Source: Streptomyces djakartensis | GTDB lineage: Bacteria > Actinomycetota > Actinomycetes > Streptomycetales > Streptomycetaceae | DNA: 64,000 nucleotides | Direction: 5' to 3' | Assembly: GCF_014651075.1 (NCBI RefSeq) | Contig: NZ_BMWE01000002.1 | Span: 372,001 to 436,000, forward strand | Shown: in pieces, positions 34,002-42,500 of the stretch | Numbering within the stretch: the stretch's first letter is position 1 | Layout: every line of letters starts with the position of its first letter | Notes under the pieces: model-generated | The model's database searches: none | What the model saw: the letters and a program-made list of their open reading frames with translations, nothing else | What the model was told of the DNA's origin: nothing | Position numbers and translations under genes: made by a program

Positions 34002-34793
34002 CTACTTGCCCGTGAACTTCTCGTACTCCTTGAGCACCTCGTCGGTCGGGCCGTCCATGCGCAGTTCGCCGCGTTCCAGCCACAGCACGCGATCGCAGGT
34101 GTCGCGGATCGACTTGTTGTTGTGGCTGACCAGGAACACCGTGCCGGCTTCCTTGCGCAGCTCCCGGATACGGTCCTCGGAACGCTTCTGGAACTTGCGG
34201 TCGCCGGTGGCCAGGGCCTCGTCGATCATCAGGACGTCGTGGTCCTTGGCCGCGGCGATGGAGAAGCGGAGCCGGGCCGCCATGCCGGAGGAGTAGGTGC
34301 GCATGGGCAGGGTGATGAAGTCGCCCTTCTCGTTGATGCCGGAGAAGTCGACGATGTCCTGGTAGCGGTCCTTGATCTCCTCGCGGGACATGCCCATGGC
34401 GAGCCCGCCCAGTATGACGTTCCGCTCGCCGGTCAGGTCGTTCATCAGGGCCGCGTTGACACCGAGCAGCGAGGGCTGGCCATCGGTGTACACCTTGCCC
34501 CGCTCGGCGGGGAGCAGACCGGCGATGGCACGCAGCAGGGTGGACTTGCCGGAGCCGTTGGAGCCGATGAGGCCGATGGCCTCACCGCGGTACGCCACGA
34601 AGGAGACGCCCCGCACGGCGTGCACCTTGCGCACGCCCCGCTCCGCGTCGTCGGAGCCCCGCTTGAGTATGCGGCTGAGGGCGGCGGTGGCGCTGCCCTT
34701 GCCGGTCTTGGCGCCGTTGACGCGGTAGACGATGTGCAGGTCGTCCGCGATGACGGTCGGGATCCGCTCGCCCTGCTGCGTCGGCTCAGCCAC
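34002..34793 (-). CDS. Polysaccharide-export ABC transporter ATP-binding protein (TagH-like)
   Basis: The 263-residue ATPase is of the TagH/RfbE/Wzt group: a family-specific N-terminal stretch (IADDLHIVYRVNG), Walker A GLIGSNGSGKST, ALMNDLTGERNVILGG and the atypical signature RTYSSGMAARLRF, Walker B VLMIDEALATGD and a switch His VSHNNKS. These ATPases power export of lipid-linked teichoic acids and O-antigens. The GTG at 34793 has GGAGGAGAGG upstream and overlaps the permease gene by 8 bases. No Wzt-like C-terminal carbohydrate-binding domain is present. Confidence 0.94.
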   Translation of the reverse strand: MAEPTQQGERIPTVIADDLHIVYRVNGAKTGKGSATAALSRILKRGSDDAERGVRKVHAVRGVSFVAYRGEAIGLIGSNGSGKSTLLRAIAGLLPAERGKVYTDGQPSLLGVNAALMNDLTGERNVILGGLAMGMSREEIKDRYQDIVDFSGINEKGDFITLPMRTYSSGMAARLRFSIAAAKDHDVLMIDEALATGDRKFQKRSEDRIRELRKEAGTVFLVSHNNKSIRDTCDRVLWLERGELRMDGPTDEVLKEYEKFTGK

Positions 34794-35715
34794 GGCCGTA
34801 CCTCTCCTCCGCCTTCCAGAAGTACACGAAGCCACCGAGGGCGAACAGCACGGCCCAGCCGCCCGCGGCCGCCCACACGTGGTCGGGGAGGAACCTGGAG
34901 CTGTAGTCGTCGATGAGGGAGAAGCGCATCAGGTCCATGTAGATCGCCGCCGGGTTCCACTGGAGGACGTTCGCGACCCACTCCGGCTTGTCCTGCAGGA
35001 AGATCGGGATGGAGAACATCACACCGGACGCGTACATCCACGTCCGCATCACGAACGGCATCAGCTGCGCGAGGTCCGGGGTCTTGGCGCCCGCCCGGGC
35101 CATGATCAGAGCCAGGCCGGTGTTGAAGCAGAACTGCAGGACGAGCACCGGCACGATCAGCAGCCAGGACAGGTCGGGGTAGTGGCCGAAGCCGATCGTG
35201 ATGGCGAACAGCACGATCATCGAGAACAGCAGCTGCTGGAGCTGCTGCAACGCGAAGGAGATCGGCAGCGAGGCCCGCGGGAAGTGCAGGGCCCGGACCA
35301 GACCCAGGTTGCCGGAGATCGCGCGCACGCCCGCCATCACCGAGCTCTGCGTGAAGGTGAACACGAACACGCCCGTGACCAGGAACGGGATGTACACCTC
35401 GCGGCTCATGCCCCGGTCGGCTTCCAGCAACAGGCCGAAGATGAAGAAGTACACGGCCGCGTTCAGCAGCGGAGTGGCCACCTGCCACAGCTGGCCGAGC
35501 TTGGCCTGGCTGTACTGGGCGGTCAGCTTCGCCCGGGAGAAGGCGAGGATGAAGTGCCGCCGGTCCCAGAGCTGACGGACGTACTCGATGAGGGAGGGCC
35601 GGGCGCCGCTCACACTCAGCCCGTGCCTGGCGGCGAGTTCCTTCGCCGTGAGGCCCTCGTCGGGCGCCGCGGACGCGCTCACCGCGACCGTGGCGTCATG
35701 CGTTGTCTCACTCAC
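34786..35715 (-). CDS. Polysaccharide-export ABC transporter permease (TagG-like)
   Basis: A 309-residue ABC-2-type permease. A hydrophilic N-terminus leads to RRHFILAFSRAKLTAQYSQAKLGQLWQ, the classic start of TagG/KpsM-type permeases, then six hydrophobic segments (such as LLNAAVYFFIFGLLL, LLFSMIVLFAITIGFGHY and AAAGGWAVLFALGGFVYFW). It should form the channel that exports the product of the operon across the membrane. The GTG at 35715 is the likely start, though its ribosome-binding site is weak. It follows the GT2 gene after 99 bases. Confidence 0.93.
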   Translation of the reverse strand: MSETTHDATVAVSASAAPDEGLTAKELAARHGLSVSGARPSLIEYVRQLWDRRHFILAFSRAKLTAQYSQAKLGQLWQVATPLLNAAVYFFIFGLLLEADRGMSREVYIPFLVTGVFVFTFTQSSVMAGVRAISGNLGLVRALHFPRASLPISFALQQLQQLLFSMIVLFAITIGFGHYPDLSWLLIVPVLVLQFCFNTGLALIMARAGAKTPDLAQLMPFVMRTWMYASGVMFSIPIFLQDKPEWVANVLQWNPAAIYMDLMRFSLIDDYSSRFLPDHVWAAAGGWAVLFALGGFVYFWKAEERYGRG

Positions 35716-35814
35716 TAGTGGAAACTTTCGTCTTCGAGATGCGCGGCCTGTGCGGGCCCGCATGAGCCGGGGCCAGGGTACGGCCTCTCCCGGGTACTGC
35801 CGGACACGAGCTTG

Positions 35815-36687
35815 TCAGATGACGGGGGGCCGGCCCAGTCGGGTCAGCCGCCACACGGTACGCCACTTCATGGGCCGGCGAGGTCCGCACGGGGTCGTCC
35901 AGCCCTCGCGGAATCCGCCGAACCAGGCCCGCAGGGCGGGACGGGAGGGGCGGCGTACGAGGGTGAGCAGCAGCCACACGCCGAGATAGACGGGGACGAG
36001 CGGCGCGGGGAGGTTGCGGCGGGCCAGCCAGACGCGGTTGCGGGCGACCATGCGGTGGTAGACCGCGTGCCGCGAGGGCGCGGTCGTGGGGTGGTAGAGC
36101 ACCATGTCGGACCGGTAGTCGATCATCCAGCCCGCGTCGAGGGCGCGCCAGGCCAGGTCGGTCTCCTCATGGGCGTAGAAGAACTCGTCCGGGAGTCCGC
36201 CGACGTCGGCGAAGACGCGGGTGCGGACGGCGTTGGCGCCGCCGAGGAAGGTGGTGACGCGGGAGGAGCGCATCGGGTCGGAGGCGCGCAGCCGGGGCAC
36301 GTGACGGCGCTGGGTGACCCCGGTGTCGGGGTCGGCTATGCGAAAACTCACGATGCCGAGCTTCGGGTCGGCCTCGAAGGCCTTGCGGCACAGCTGGGCG
36401 GTGTCGGGGCTCGCGAGGAGGCCGTCGTCGTCCAGGAAGAGCAGGATGTCGACGTCCCGGCCGGCGGGGCCGAAGGCCTCGATGCCGACGTTGCGGCCGC
36501 CGGGGATGCCGAGGTTCTCGGGCAGCTCGATGGTGCGGACGCCCTCGGGGACGTCCGGGACGGGCGAGCCGTTGCCGACCACGACCACCTCGACCGGGTC
36601 GCCGTCCTGCCCCGCGACGGAGTCGAGCAGGGCGCGCAGCTCGTCGGGGCGGTTGCCCATGGTGATGATGACGGCGCCGACCTTCAT
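35815..36687 (-). CDS. Glycosyltransferase family 2
   Basis: A 290-residue GT-A glycosyltransferase close to rhamnosyl/galactofuranosyl transferases: VGAVIITMGNRPDELRALLDS, ELPENLGIPGGRNVGIEAFG, the metal-binding DDD in LLFLDDDGLL, and FFYAHEETDLAWRALDAGW for acceptor and base. A hydrophobic segment near the C-terminus (LVPVYLGVWLLLTLV) may attach it to the membrane. It probably adds a sugar to the polymer or lipid made by this operon. The ATG at 36687 starts the fold; a GTG at 36696 overlapping the previous stop (GTGA) would add three residues. Confidence 0.92.
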   Translation of the reverse strand: MKVGAVIITMGNRPDELRALLDSVAGQDGDPVEVVVVGNGSPVPDVPEGVRTIELPENLGIPGGRNVGIEAFGPAGRDVDILLFLDDDGLLASPDTAQLCRKAFEADPKLGIVSFRIADPDTGVTQRRHVPRLRASDPMRSSRVTTFLGGANAVRTRVFADVGGLPDEFFYAHEETDLAWRALDAGWMIDYRSDMVLYHPTTAPSRHAVYHRMVARNRVWLARRNLPAPLVPVYLGVWLLLTLVRRPSRPALRAWFGGFREGWTTPCGPRRPMKWRTVWRLTRLGRPPVI

Positions 36688-36692
36688 GCCGC

Positions 36693-37472
36693 TCACTTCA
36701 GCCTGCTGGAGGCGAGGATCGACACCAGGTGCAGCAGGGTCTGCACGAGTGCGATGCCGGCGAGCACGGCCACGCCCAGGCGGGTGAAGAACAGGTCGCC
36801 GCGGATCTGGTCGGCGATCGCCAGGGCCAGGATCAGCAGGGACGCCTCGATGCCGAGGATGAGGCGGTGGAACTTCAGGGCGGCGGCGGCCTTGCGGGCC
36901 AGTGCCATACCGGAGGAGCGCATCTCGGCGGCGGCCTCCTTCACCGGCGGCTTGCCGGCCTGGTGCCGGGCGACGCCGACCAGGTCGGTCTCGGCCTTGA
37001 TCAGGATGGCGCCGAGGGCGGCCAGGGTTCCGAGGAAGGCCCACAGCCAGTCGATGCGGCCGCTGCCCCACAGGTCGGCGGCGCGCAGGCCGAAGCCGGT
37101 GAGCACGGCGGCGTCGGTGAGGTAGGCGCCGACGCGGTCCAGGTAGACACCATTGAGGGAGTACTGCTTCTTCCAGCGCGCGATCTCGCCGTCGACGCAG
37201 TCCAGCAGCAGGTACATCTGGACGCACACCACGCCGAGCACGGCGCCCGTGATCCCCGGCACGAGGAGTGCCGGGGCCGCGAGTACACCGAAGACGGTCA
37301 TCAGGTACGTGAGCTGGTTGGGCGTGACCCTGGTGTTCACCAGGTAGCGGTCGACCCGCAGGGACACCTCGCGCATGTAGAGGCGTCCCATCCAGTGCTC
37401 ACCGCTGCGCCGGTCCTTCACCCCCGCGGGGTGAACGACGGGGCGGAGTTCAGCTACCGATGGCCTTGACAT
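36693..37472 (-). CDS. CDP-alcohol phosphatidyltransferase family protein
   Basis: The 259-residue membrane enzyme has the CDP-alcohol phosphotransferase signature D-x2-DG-x2-AR-x8-9-G-x3-D-x3-D, seen as DCVDGEIARWKKQ then NGVYLDRVGAYLTD, preceded by the typical TPNQLTYLMTVFG. Several transmembrane helices follow. It transfers a phosphoalcohol from a CDP-alcohol to an acceptor alcohol. It overlaps the end of the dehydrogenase gene by 23 bases. With the LicC-like nucleotidyltransferase upstream it can complete activation and transfer of a phospho-polyol. Confidence 0.93.
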   Translation of the reverse strand: MSRPSVAELRPVVHPAGVKDRRSGEHWMGRLYMREVSLRVDRYLVNTRVTPNQLTYLMTVFGVLAAPALLVPGITGAVLGVVCVQMYLLLDCVDGEIARWKKQYSLNGVYLDRVGAYLTDAAVLTGFGLRAADLWGSGRIDWLWAFLGTLAALGAILIKAETDLVGVARHQAGKPPVKEAAAEMRSSGMALARKAAAALKFHRLILGIEASLLILALAIADQIRGDLFFTRLGVAVLAGIALVQTLLHLVSILASSRLK

Positions 37473-38511
37473 AGTCGGCGTAGGTGTCCTTGATCTGTTC
37501 GGTGTTCAGGTCGAGGTGTTCGAGGATGGTGTAGCGGCCGGGCCGGGTCTCCGGGGCGAACTCGACGGCCTTGACGAACTCGTCCGTGGTGAAGCCGATC
37601 TCGTCCGGCAGCACGGGCAGCCCGTGCCGTCGCAGCACCTCGGCCATGTACGCCGACTCCTCGTGCGCTCCGCGCAGCCACATCGCGAAGGCCGCGCCGA
37701 GTCCGCACTGCTCGCCGTGGGCGGCGGCCCGCTTCGGGTAGAGCAGGTCGAAGGCGTGGTTGATCTCGTGGCACGCCCCGGAGGACGGCCGCGAGTCGCC
37801 CGACACCGACATGGCGATGCCGCTGAGGACGAGCGCCTCGGCGAGCACCTGGAGGAAGGCGTTGTCGCCGATGCCGCCCGGGTGCCGCAGCACGGCTTCG
37901 CCGGCCTGGCGGGCCATGGCGGCGGCGAGGCCGTCGATGCGCTCGCCCTTGACGCGGTTCGCCAGCTCCCAGTCGGCGATCGCCGAGATGTTGGAGACGG
38001 CGTCGCCGATACCGGCGCGGACGAAGCGGACCGGGGCCTCACGGATGACGTCCAGGTCGATGACGACCGCGATCGGGTTCGGCACGCCGTAGGAGCCGCG
38101 GCCCGCGTCGTTGTCGAGGGTGGCGACCGGCGAGCACAGGCCGTCGTGCGCGAGGTTCGTGGGCACGGCGACCAGGGGCAGGCCGACGCGGGCCGCGGCG
38201 AACTTGGCGCAGTCGATGATCTTGCCGCCGCCGAGGCCGACGACCGCGTCGAAGTGGCCGGCCTTTATGTCGCTCGCCAGCCGGACCGCGTCGTCGAGGG
38301 TGCCGCCGCCGACCTCGTACCAGGTGGCGCCGGGCATGCTCGGCGAGATGCGCTCACGCAGCTTGGCGCCGGAGCCGCCGCTGACGGCGACGGCGAGGCG
38401 GCCGGAGTGCGAGATGCGCTCGTCGGCGAGGACGCACGCCAGGTCGTCGAGGGCGCCCGGGCGGATGTCGACGACGAGCGGGGAGGGGATGAGCCGGGTC
38501 AGTACTGGCAC
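37450..38511 (-). CDS. Iron-type alcohol dehydrogenase, sn-glycerol-1-phosphate dehydrogenase-like (EgsA/AraM family)
   Basis: A 353-residue member of the dehydroquinate-synthase/Fe-ADH fold. NAD binding is indicated by VVGLGGGKIIDCAKFAA, and the EgsA/AraM-type segment VPTNLAHDGLCSPVATL and metal-site His residues in CHEINHAFDLLYPKRAAHGE-like region (HEINHAF, AAHGEQ) are present. Family members reduce dihydroxyacetone phosphate to sn-glycerol-1-phosphate. If so, this operon makes G1P, a stereoisomer rare in bacteria, for transfer by the CDP-alcohol enzymes. The GTG at 38511 has GGGAG upstream and overlaps the nucleotidyltransferase gene by 13 bases. Confidence 0.85.
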   Translation of the reverse strand: MPVLTRLIPSPLVVDIRPGALDDLACVLADERISHSGRLAVAVSGGSGAKLRERISPSMPGATWYEVGGGTLDDAVRLASDIKAGHFDAVVGLGGGKIIDCAKFAAARVGLPLVAVPTNLAHDGLCSPVATLDNDAGRGSYGVPNPIAVVIDLDVIREAPVRFVRAGIGDAVSNISAIADWELANRVKGERIDGLAAAMARQAGEAVLRHPGGIGDNAFLQVLAEALVLSGIAMSVSGDSRPSSGACHEINHAFDLLYPKRAAAHGEQCGLGAAFAMWLRGAHEESAYMAEVLRRHGLPVLPDEIGFTTDEFVKAVEFAPETRPGRYTILEHLDLNTEQIKDTYADYVKAIGS

Positions 38512-39251
38512 GCGATCTCCCGTCCCCGGGCGAGATCGTCGTGGTTGTCGATCTCCACCCACTTGACGTCGCCGATCGGCGCCACGTCGATACGGAAGCC
38601 GCGGTTCACCAGCTCCTGGTAACCGTGCTCGTAGAACTGCTGGGGATCGGTCTCCCAGACGGCCTTGAGCGCGTCGGCCAGCTCGGGGGCCGCGTCGCCC
38701 TCGATGAGGGTGACGCCGATGTACTCGCCGGTGGCCTCGGCCGGGTCCATCAGCTTGGTGATCCTCGTCATCCCCTTGTCGGGGTCGACGACGACCTTCA
38801 TCTCCTCGTCGGCGAGCTGCTTCACCGTGTCCAGGGCGAGGATGATCTTCTTGCCGTCGCCGCGGGCGGCGAGCAGCGTCTTCTCGACGGAGACCGGGTG
38901 GACGGTGTCGCCGTTGGCGAGGATCACACCGTCCTTGAGGGCGTCACGTCCGCACCACAGGGAGTAGGCGTTGTTCCACTCCTCGGCCTTGTCGTTGTCG
39001 ATGAGGGTGAGCTTGAGGCCGTACTTCGCCTCCAGCGCCTCCTTGCGCGCGTACACGGCCTCCTTGCGGTAGCCGACGATGACGGCGACCTCGGTGAGCC
39101 CGATCTCGGCGAAGTTGCCGAGGGTGAGGTCGAGAACCGTGGGTTCGCCCTCTATGCCCGCGGGACCCACCGGCACCAGCGCCTTGGGAAGGCTGTCGGT
39201 GTAGGGGCGCAGACGCCGTCCGGCGCCGGCCGCCAGCACGAGGCCGATCAT
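38499..39251 (-). CDS. Nucleotidyltransferase, LicC/IPCT-like (probable CTP:phospho-alcohol cytidylyltransferase)
   Basis: The 250-residue protein is a sugar-nucleotidyltransferase fold: LVLAAGAGRRLRPYTDSLPKAL with the nucleotide loop at residues 5-24, VILANGDTV for metal binding, and EEWNNAYSLWCGRD, which resembles the N-x-Y-S-L-W motif of phosphocholine (LicC), phosphonate (PntC) and inositol-1-phosphate cytidylyltransferases. It would activate a phosphorylated alcohol with CTP for the CDP-alcohol transferases on either side. The ATG overlaps the stop of the DUF5941 gene (ATGA). CTP rather than UTP use is inference. Confidence 0.85.
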   Translation of the reverse strand: MIGLVLAAGAGRRLRPYTDSLPKALVPVGPAGIEGEPTVLDLTLGNFAEIGLTEVAVIVGYRKEAVYARKEALEAKYGLKLTLIDNDKAEEWNNAYSLWCGRDALKDGVILANGDTVHPVSVEKTLLAARGDGKKIILALDTVKQLADEEMKVVVDPDKGMTRITKLMDPAEATGEYIGVTLIEGDAAPELADALKAVWETDPQQFYEHGYQELVNRGFRIDVAPIGDVKWVEIDNHDDLARGREIACQY

Positions 39252-41062
39252 GCGGGTTCTCCTTCATCGTGTACGGCGGGCGCGCCACCCTTGTGGGCGG
39301 ACACCCAGAAGCGGATGCTCTCGACGAGCACCACCAGGGCCACGGCCACGGCGAGGACCGTGAGCGCGAGCGTGAACTGCGAGGCGGTGAGCAGCGCGGC
39401 GAGGACGGTGACGAGCAACGTCCGTCCCTCGTGCCCCCCGATGGAACGCACCAGCCAGGCGGGGGGCGCTCCGGCGTTGCCGCGGATGCGGTACACCGTG
39501 TCGTAGTGATGGTAGGCGACCGCCGACACCAGCCCGAAAGCCGCGGGGAGGGCTCCGTCCACGTCCGCCTTGGCCGCGAGGACCAGGACGGTGCCGTATT
39601 CGGCGGCGCGGAACAGCGGCGGAACGAGCCAGTCGAGGGCGCCCTTGAGGGGCAGCGCGACGGCGGCCGCCGAGGTGAGCGCGTACAGGGCCGCGGCGGC
39701 GACGGGCAGCGCGCTGCCGTACGGCTCGAGCGCCGCCGTGAGGACCAGCAGGACCGCGCCGGGCAGGGCGATGAGGAACCGGGCGCCGAACGGCGGCTTG
39801 GCGGGCAGCTTGCGCAGAATCCGCGCTAGGACGTCGGCGACCGGCCCGCTGTCCGCGAGGTCCGCCAGCGCCCGCGCCGCCCGGTCGGTCCGCCGGGCCC
39901 TGCGGGTCAGGGAGCGCAGCACGCGGCCCGCCGTGGTGTACGTCGCCGCGAAGGCACAGCCGATGAGCAGCGCGTAGAAGGTGATCCGCGGGGTCGTGAC
40001 CGCGGTCAGCACGGCGATCATCGCCCAGCGCTCGCCGATCGGCAGGACGATCATGCGGCGCACCCAGACCGTCCAGCCGACGCTGTCGAGCTTGTCGGAG
40101 AGGGCGGCGGTGGGGCTGGTGTTGGCGGTGGCGTCGTGGTTGGCCTCGTTGAAGGAGAAGTCCACGACGTGCCGGCAGGTCTGCAGGACCATGGCGCCGA
40201 GGGCGAGGGACCACACGTCGTCACCGCCGCGGGCGGCGCCGAGGGCGAGGCCGGCGTAGTAGGCGTACTCCTTGGCCCGGTCGAAGGTGGCGTCGAGCCA
40301 GGCGCCGAGCGTGGAGTACTGCAGGGAGTAGCGGGCGAGCTGGCCGTCGGTGCAGTCCAGTACGAAGGAGGCGATGAGCAGGACGCCGGCCGCGACGAAG
40401 CCGCCGCGGGTACCGGTGGCCGCGCAGGCCGCCGCTATGAGGGCGGTGAGCAGTGAGGCGGTGGTGACCTGGTTCGGGGTCAGGCCGCGGCGGGCGCACC
40501 AGCGGGCGATGTAGCGGGAGTACGGGCTGATGCAGTAGGTGGTGAAGAACCCGTCGCGTGACTTCACGGCCGACTTCAGGCGTACGGCCTCGTCGTCGAC
40601 GTCCGCCACCGCCTGCCGGGCCTCGTTGCGCGCCTGCGGATCGCCCGGGACGGTCGCGACGAGGCTGCCCAGTTCGGGGCGGTGCACGTCGGTGCCGTCG
40701 GCGTCGAGGGCGGTGAGGATGCGGTCGGCGAGGCTTTCGACCAGGGTGGTGCCGCCGCCGGCCGAGTTCTCGCGGGCCATCGCCCGGGTCAGGGCCTGGC
40801 GGCCGGCGGACTGCGCGGTGACGGCGCCCGGGATCGCGGCGAGCGGGAAGCGCGGATCGGTGAGGCCGAGGCGCAGCGCGTGCACATGCCCCACGAACCG
40901 GGCGTCGACCAGCGCGACCCGTTCGTCGCCCGGCACGCCGGCGAGCAGGGTCTCGGCCTCGGCGGCGTCGGACGCGGTCCGCACGTCGAAGCCGAGGGAG
41001 CGCAGATCACCCTCGATCGACGAACCGGGGACCGGCTGACCGGTGAGGATGGCGGTCGGCAA
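39248..41062 (-). CDS. CDP-alcohol phosphotransferase fused to DUF5941-type membrane domain
   Basis: A 604-residue, first gene of the operon. Residues 1-165 form a soluble domain without a recognised active site; then SRDGFFTTYCISPYSRYIARWC and TPNQVTTASLLTALI lead into the CDP-alcohol motif DCTDGQLARYSLQYSTLGAWLDATFDRAKE-like (key residues D-TDG-AR, G, D, D). The last 200 residues form further membrane helices matching DUF5941. The layout soluble domain plus transferase recalls the bifunctional inositol-phosphate enzymes of archaea. The start is a TTG at 41062: an in-frame TGA lies three codons upstream and GGGAG is 10 bases away. Confidence 0.85.
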   Translation of the reverse strand: MPTAILTGQPVPGSSIEGDLRSLGFDVRTASDAAEAETLLAGVPGDERVALVDARFVGHVHALRLGLTDPRFPLAAIPGAVTAQSAGRQALTRAMARENSAGGGTTLVESLADRILTALDADGTDVHRPELGSLVATVPGDPQARNEARQAVADVDDEAVRLKSAVKSRDGFFTTYCISPYSRYIARWCARRGLTPNQVTTASLLTALIAAACAATGTRGGFVAAGVLLIASFVLDCTDGQLARYSLQYSTLGAWLDATFDRAKEYAYYAGLALGAARGGDDVWSLALGAMVLQTCRHVVDFSFNEANHDATANTSPTAALSDKLDSVGWTVWVRRMIVLPIGERWAMIAVLTAVTTPRITFYALLIGCAFAATYTTAGRVLRSLTRRARRTDRAARALADLADSGPVADVLARILRKLPAKPPFGARFLIALPGAVLLVLTAALEPYGSALPVAAAALYALTSAAAVALPLKGALDWLVPPLFRAAEYGTVLVLAAKADVDGALPAAFGLVSAVAYHHYDTVYRIRGNAGAPPAWLVRSIGGHEGRTLLVTVLAALLTASQFTLALTVLAVAVALVVLVESIRFWVSAHKGGAPAVHDEGEPA

Positions 41063-41383
41063 CCGAACTCACTCCCTGGGTACCGGCGCGTCCGCGCCGG
41101 TGCTGTACATGGTGGGGGCGTCCCGCGCCGGTGGCTCCCGGGCGGCATCGTCGGCAGAGGCTATCGGATGCCGGGAAGGCCGCGTTCACCACCCGTTCGG
41201 CAGATCGATCGACGTGGTTCGCACCAGCCACCGCCGCGATCATCATCGTGGATCCGGGGCCCGGCCCACAAACCGCGCTCCCAGACCGGACATCGGGGAC
41301 ATCGCGCCGGGTGCGGTCGTTGCGGCCCCTCGGCCGCGCGACCCGGACGGGCACGGCGAAAGGACCCCTTAAGGTGGGCGACC
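41063..41383. other. Divergent promoter region between the exporter operon and galE-like gene
   Basis: A 321-base gap without a believable gene. On the minus strand, immediately before the ribosome-binding site of the TTG-started gene, is a perfect inverted repeat (41082-41090 and 41093-41101, ACCGGCGCG and complement) that would form a tight hairpin in the leader. On the right, CCTTAAGG (41368-41375) is a palindrome next to the ribosome-binding site of the galE-like gene. No clear -35/-10 pairs. Confidence 0.5.
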
Positions 41384-42355
41384 ATGACTTGGCTGATCAC
41401 CGGCGGGGCCGGCTACATCGGGGCCCATGTGGCCAGGGCCATGACCGAGGCCGGGGAGCGCGTCGTCGCGCTCGACGACCTCTCGGCCGGGGTGCCCGCG
41501 CGGCTCCCGTCCGAGGTGCCCCTCGTGGAGGGCTCCTCATTCGACGGGGAGCTGCTGAAGCGGGTGTTCGCCGAGCACGGCGTGACGGGTGTGGTGCATC
41601 TCGCGGCGCGCAAGCAGGTCGCGGAGTCCGTGGCGCAGCCGACGCGGTACTACCGGGAGAACGTCGGCGGTCTGGCGACCCTGCTGGACGCGGTCGCCGC
41701 GGCGGGCATCGAGCGCTTCGTGTTCTCCTCGTCGGCGGCCGTGTACGGGGACCCGGGTGTGGACCTCATCACGGAGGACACGCCCTGCGCGCCGGTGAAC
41801 CCGTACGGCGAGACGAAACTCGCCGGGGAGTGGCTGGTGCGGGCGGCGGGCCGGGCACACGGGATCTCCACCGTATGTCTGCGGTATTTCAACGTGGCGG
41901 GCGCCGCGGCGCCGGAACTGGCCGACACCGGCGTCTTCAACATCGTCCCGATGGTCTTCGACCGGCTCACGCGCGACGAGGCACCGAGGATCTTCGGCGA
42001 CGACTACCCGACCCCGGACGGCACCTGCGTCCGTGACTACATTCACGTCGCCGACCTGGCCGAGGCGCATCTCTCGGCGGCCCGGCGGCTCGCCGCGGGG
42101 AACGCCGCGGGCGATCTGACGGTCAACATCGGCCGCGGCGAGGGCGTCTCGGTGCGCGAGCTCATCTCGGTCATCGGCGAGGTCACCGGCGACCGGCGGC
42201 CACCGCTCGTGCAGGAGCGCCGCCCCGGGGACGCGCCGCGAGCGGTGGCCTCGGCGGACCGGGCGGCAGCGGAACTCGGCTGGACCGCGCGGCGCGGGGT
42301 GCGCGAGATGGCCGAGTCGGCCTGGCGGGGCTGGCTGCTGCACCACTCACGCTGA
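41384..42355 (+). CDS. galE: NAD-dependent epimerase, UDP-glucose 4-epimerase type
   Basis: The 323-residue extended short-chain dehydrogenase has the NAD motif TGGAGYIGAHVA at the N-terminus, the catalytic Ser stretch FSSSAAVYG, the YxxxK pair in NPYGETKLAGEW, and the GalE-like RYFNVAGA and DGTCVRDYIHVADLAEAH. It should interconvert UDP-glucose and UDP-galactose (or N-acetyl forms). Its place beside the glycopolymer operon suggests supply of galactose for that product, which is inference. ATG at 41384 with AAGGTG 8 bases upstream. Confidence 0.92.
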   Translation: MTWLITGGAGYIGAHVARAMTEAGERVVALDDLSAGVPARLPSEVPLVEGSSFDGELLKRVFAEHGVTGVVHLAARKQVAESVAQPTRYYRENVGGLATLLDAVAAAGIERFVFSSSAAVYGDPGVDLITEDTPCAPVNPYGETKLAGEWLVRAAGRAHGISTVCLRYFNVAGAAAPELADTGVFNIVPMVFDRLTRDEAPRIFGDDYPTPDGTCVRDYIHVADLAEAHLSAARRLAAGNAAGDLTVNIGRGEGVSVRELISVIGEVTGDRRPPLVQERRPGDAPRAVASADRAAAELGWTARRGVREMAESAWRGWLLHHSR

Positions 42356-42366
42356 CGGGCGGGCCG

Positions 42367-42397
42367 CCTGACCTGCACATCGTTTCCGCAGGTCAGG
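42367..42397 (+). terminator. Hairpin terminator behind galE-like gene
   Basis: Perfect 10-base inverted repeat CCTGACCTGC (42367-42376) and GCAGGTCAGG (42388-42397) with an 11-base loop, 12 bases after the stop codon. Confidence 0.75.
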
Positions 42398-42500
42398 GGA
42401 GATGACAACGGTGTTCAGTGCCGCGTTGCACATACCCCCTCCCCGTAGTTCACTGGGGCCCGGTGAAACCGATCACGGCGCACAGAGGAGGGCGGCCTTC

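Noticed and set aside
37450..38511. 3-dehydroquinate synthase as identity of the Fe-ADH-like gene
   Set aside because: The fold is shared, but the VPTNLAHDGL segment is of the EgsA/AraM type and the neighbours are CDP-alcohol enzymes, not shikimate genes.
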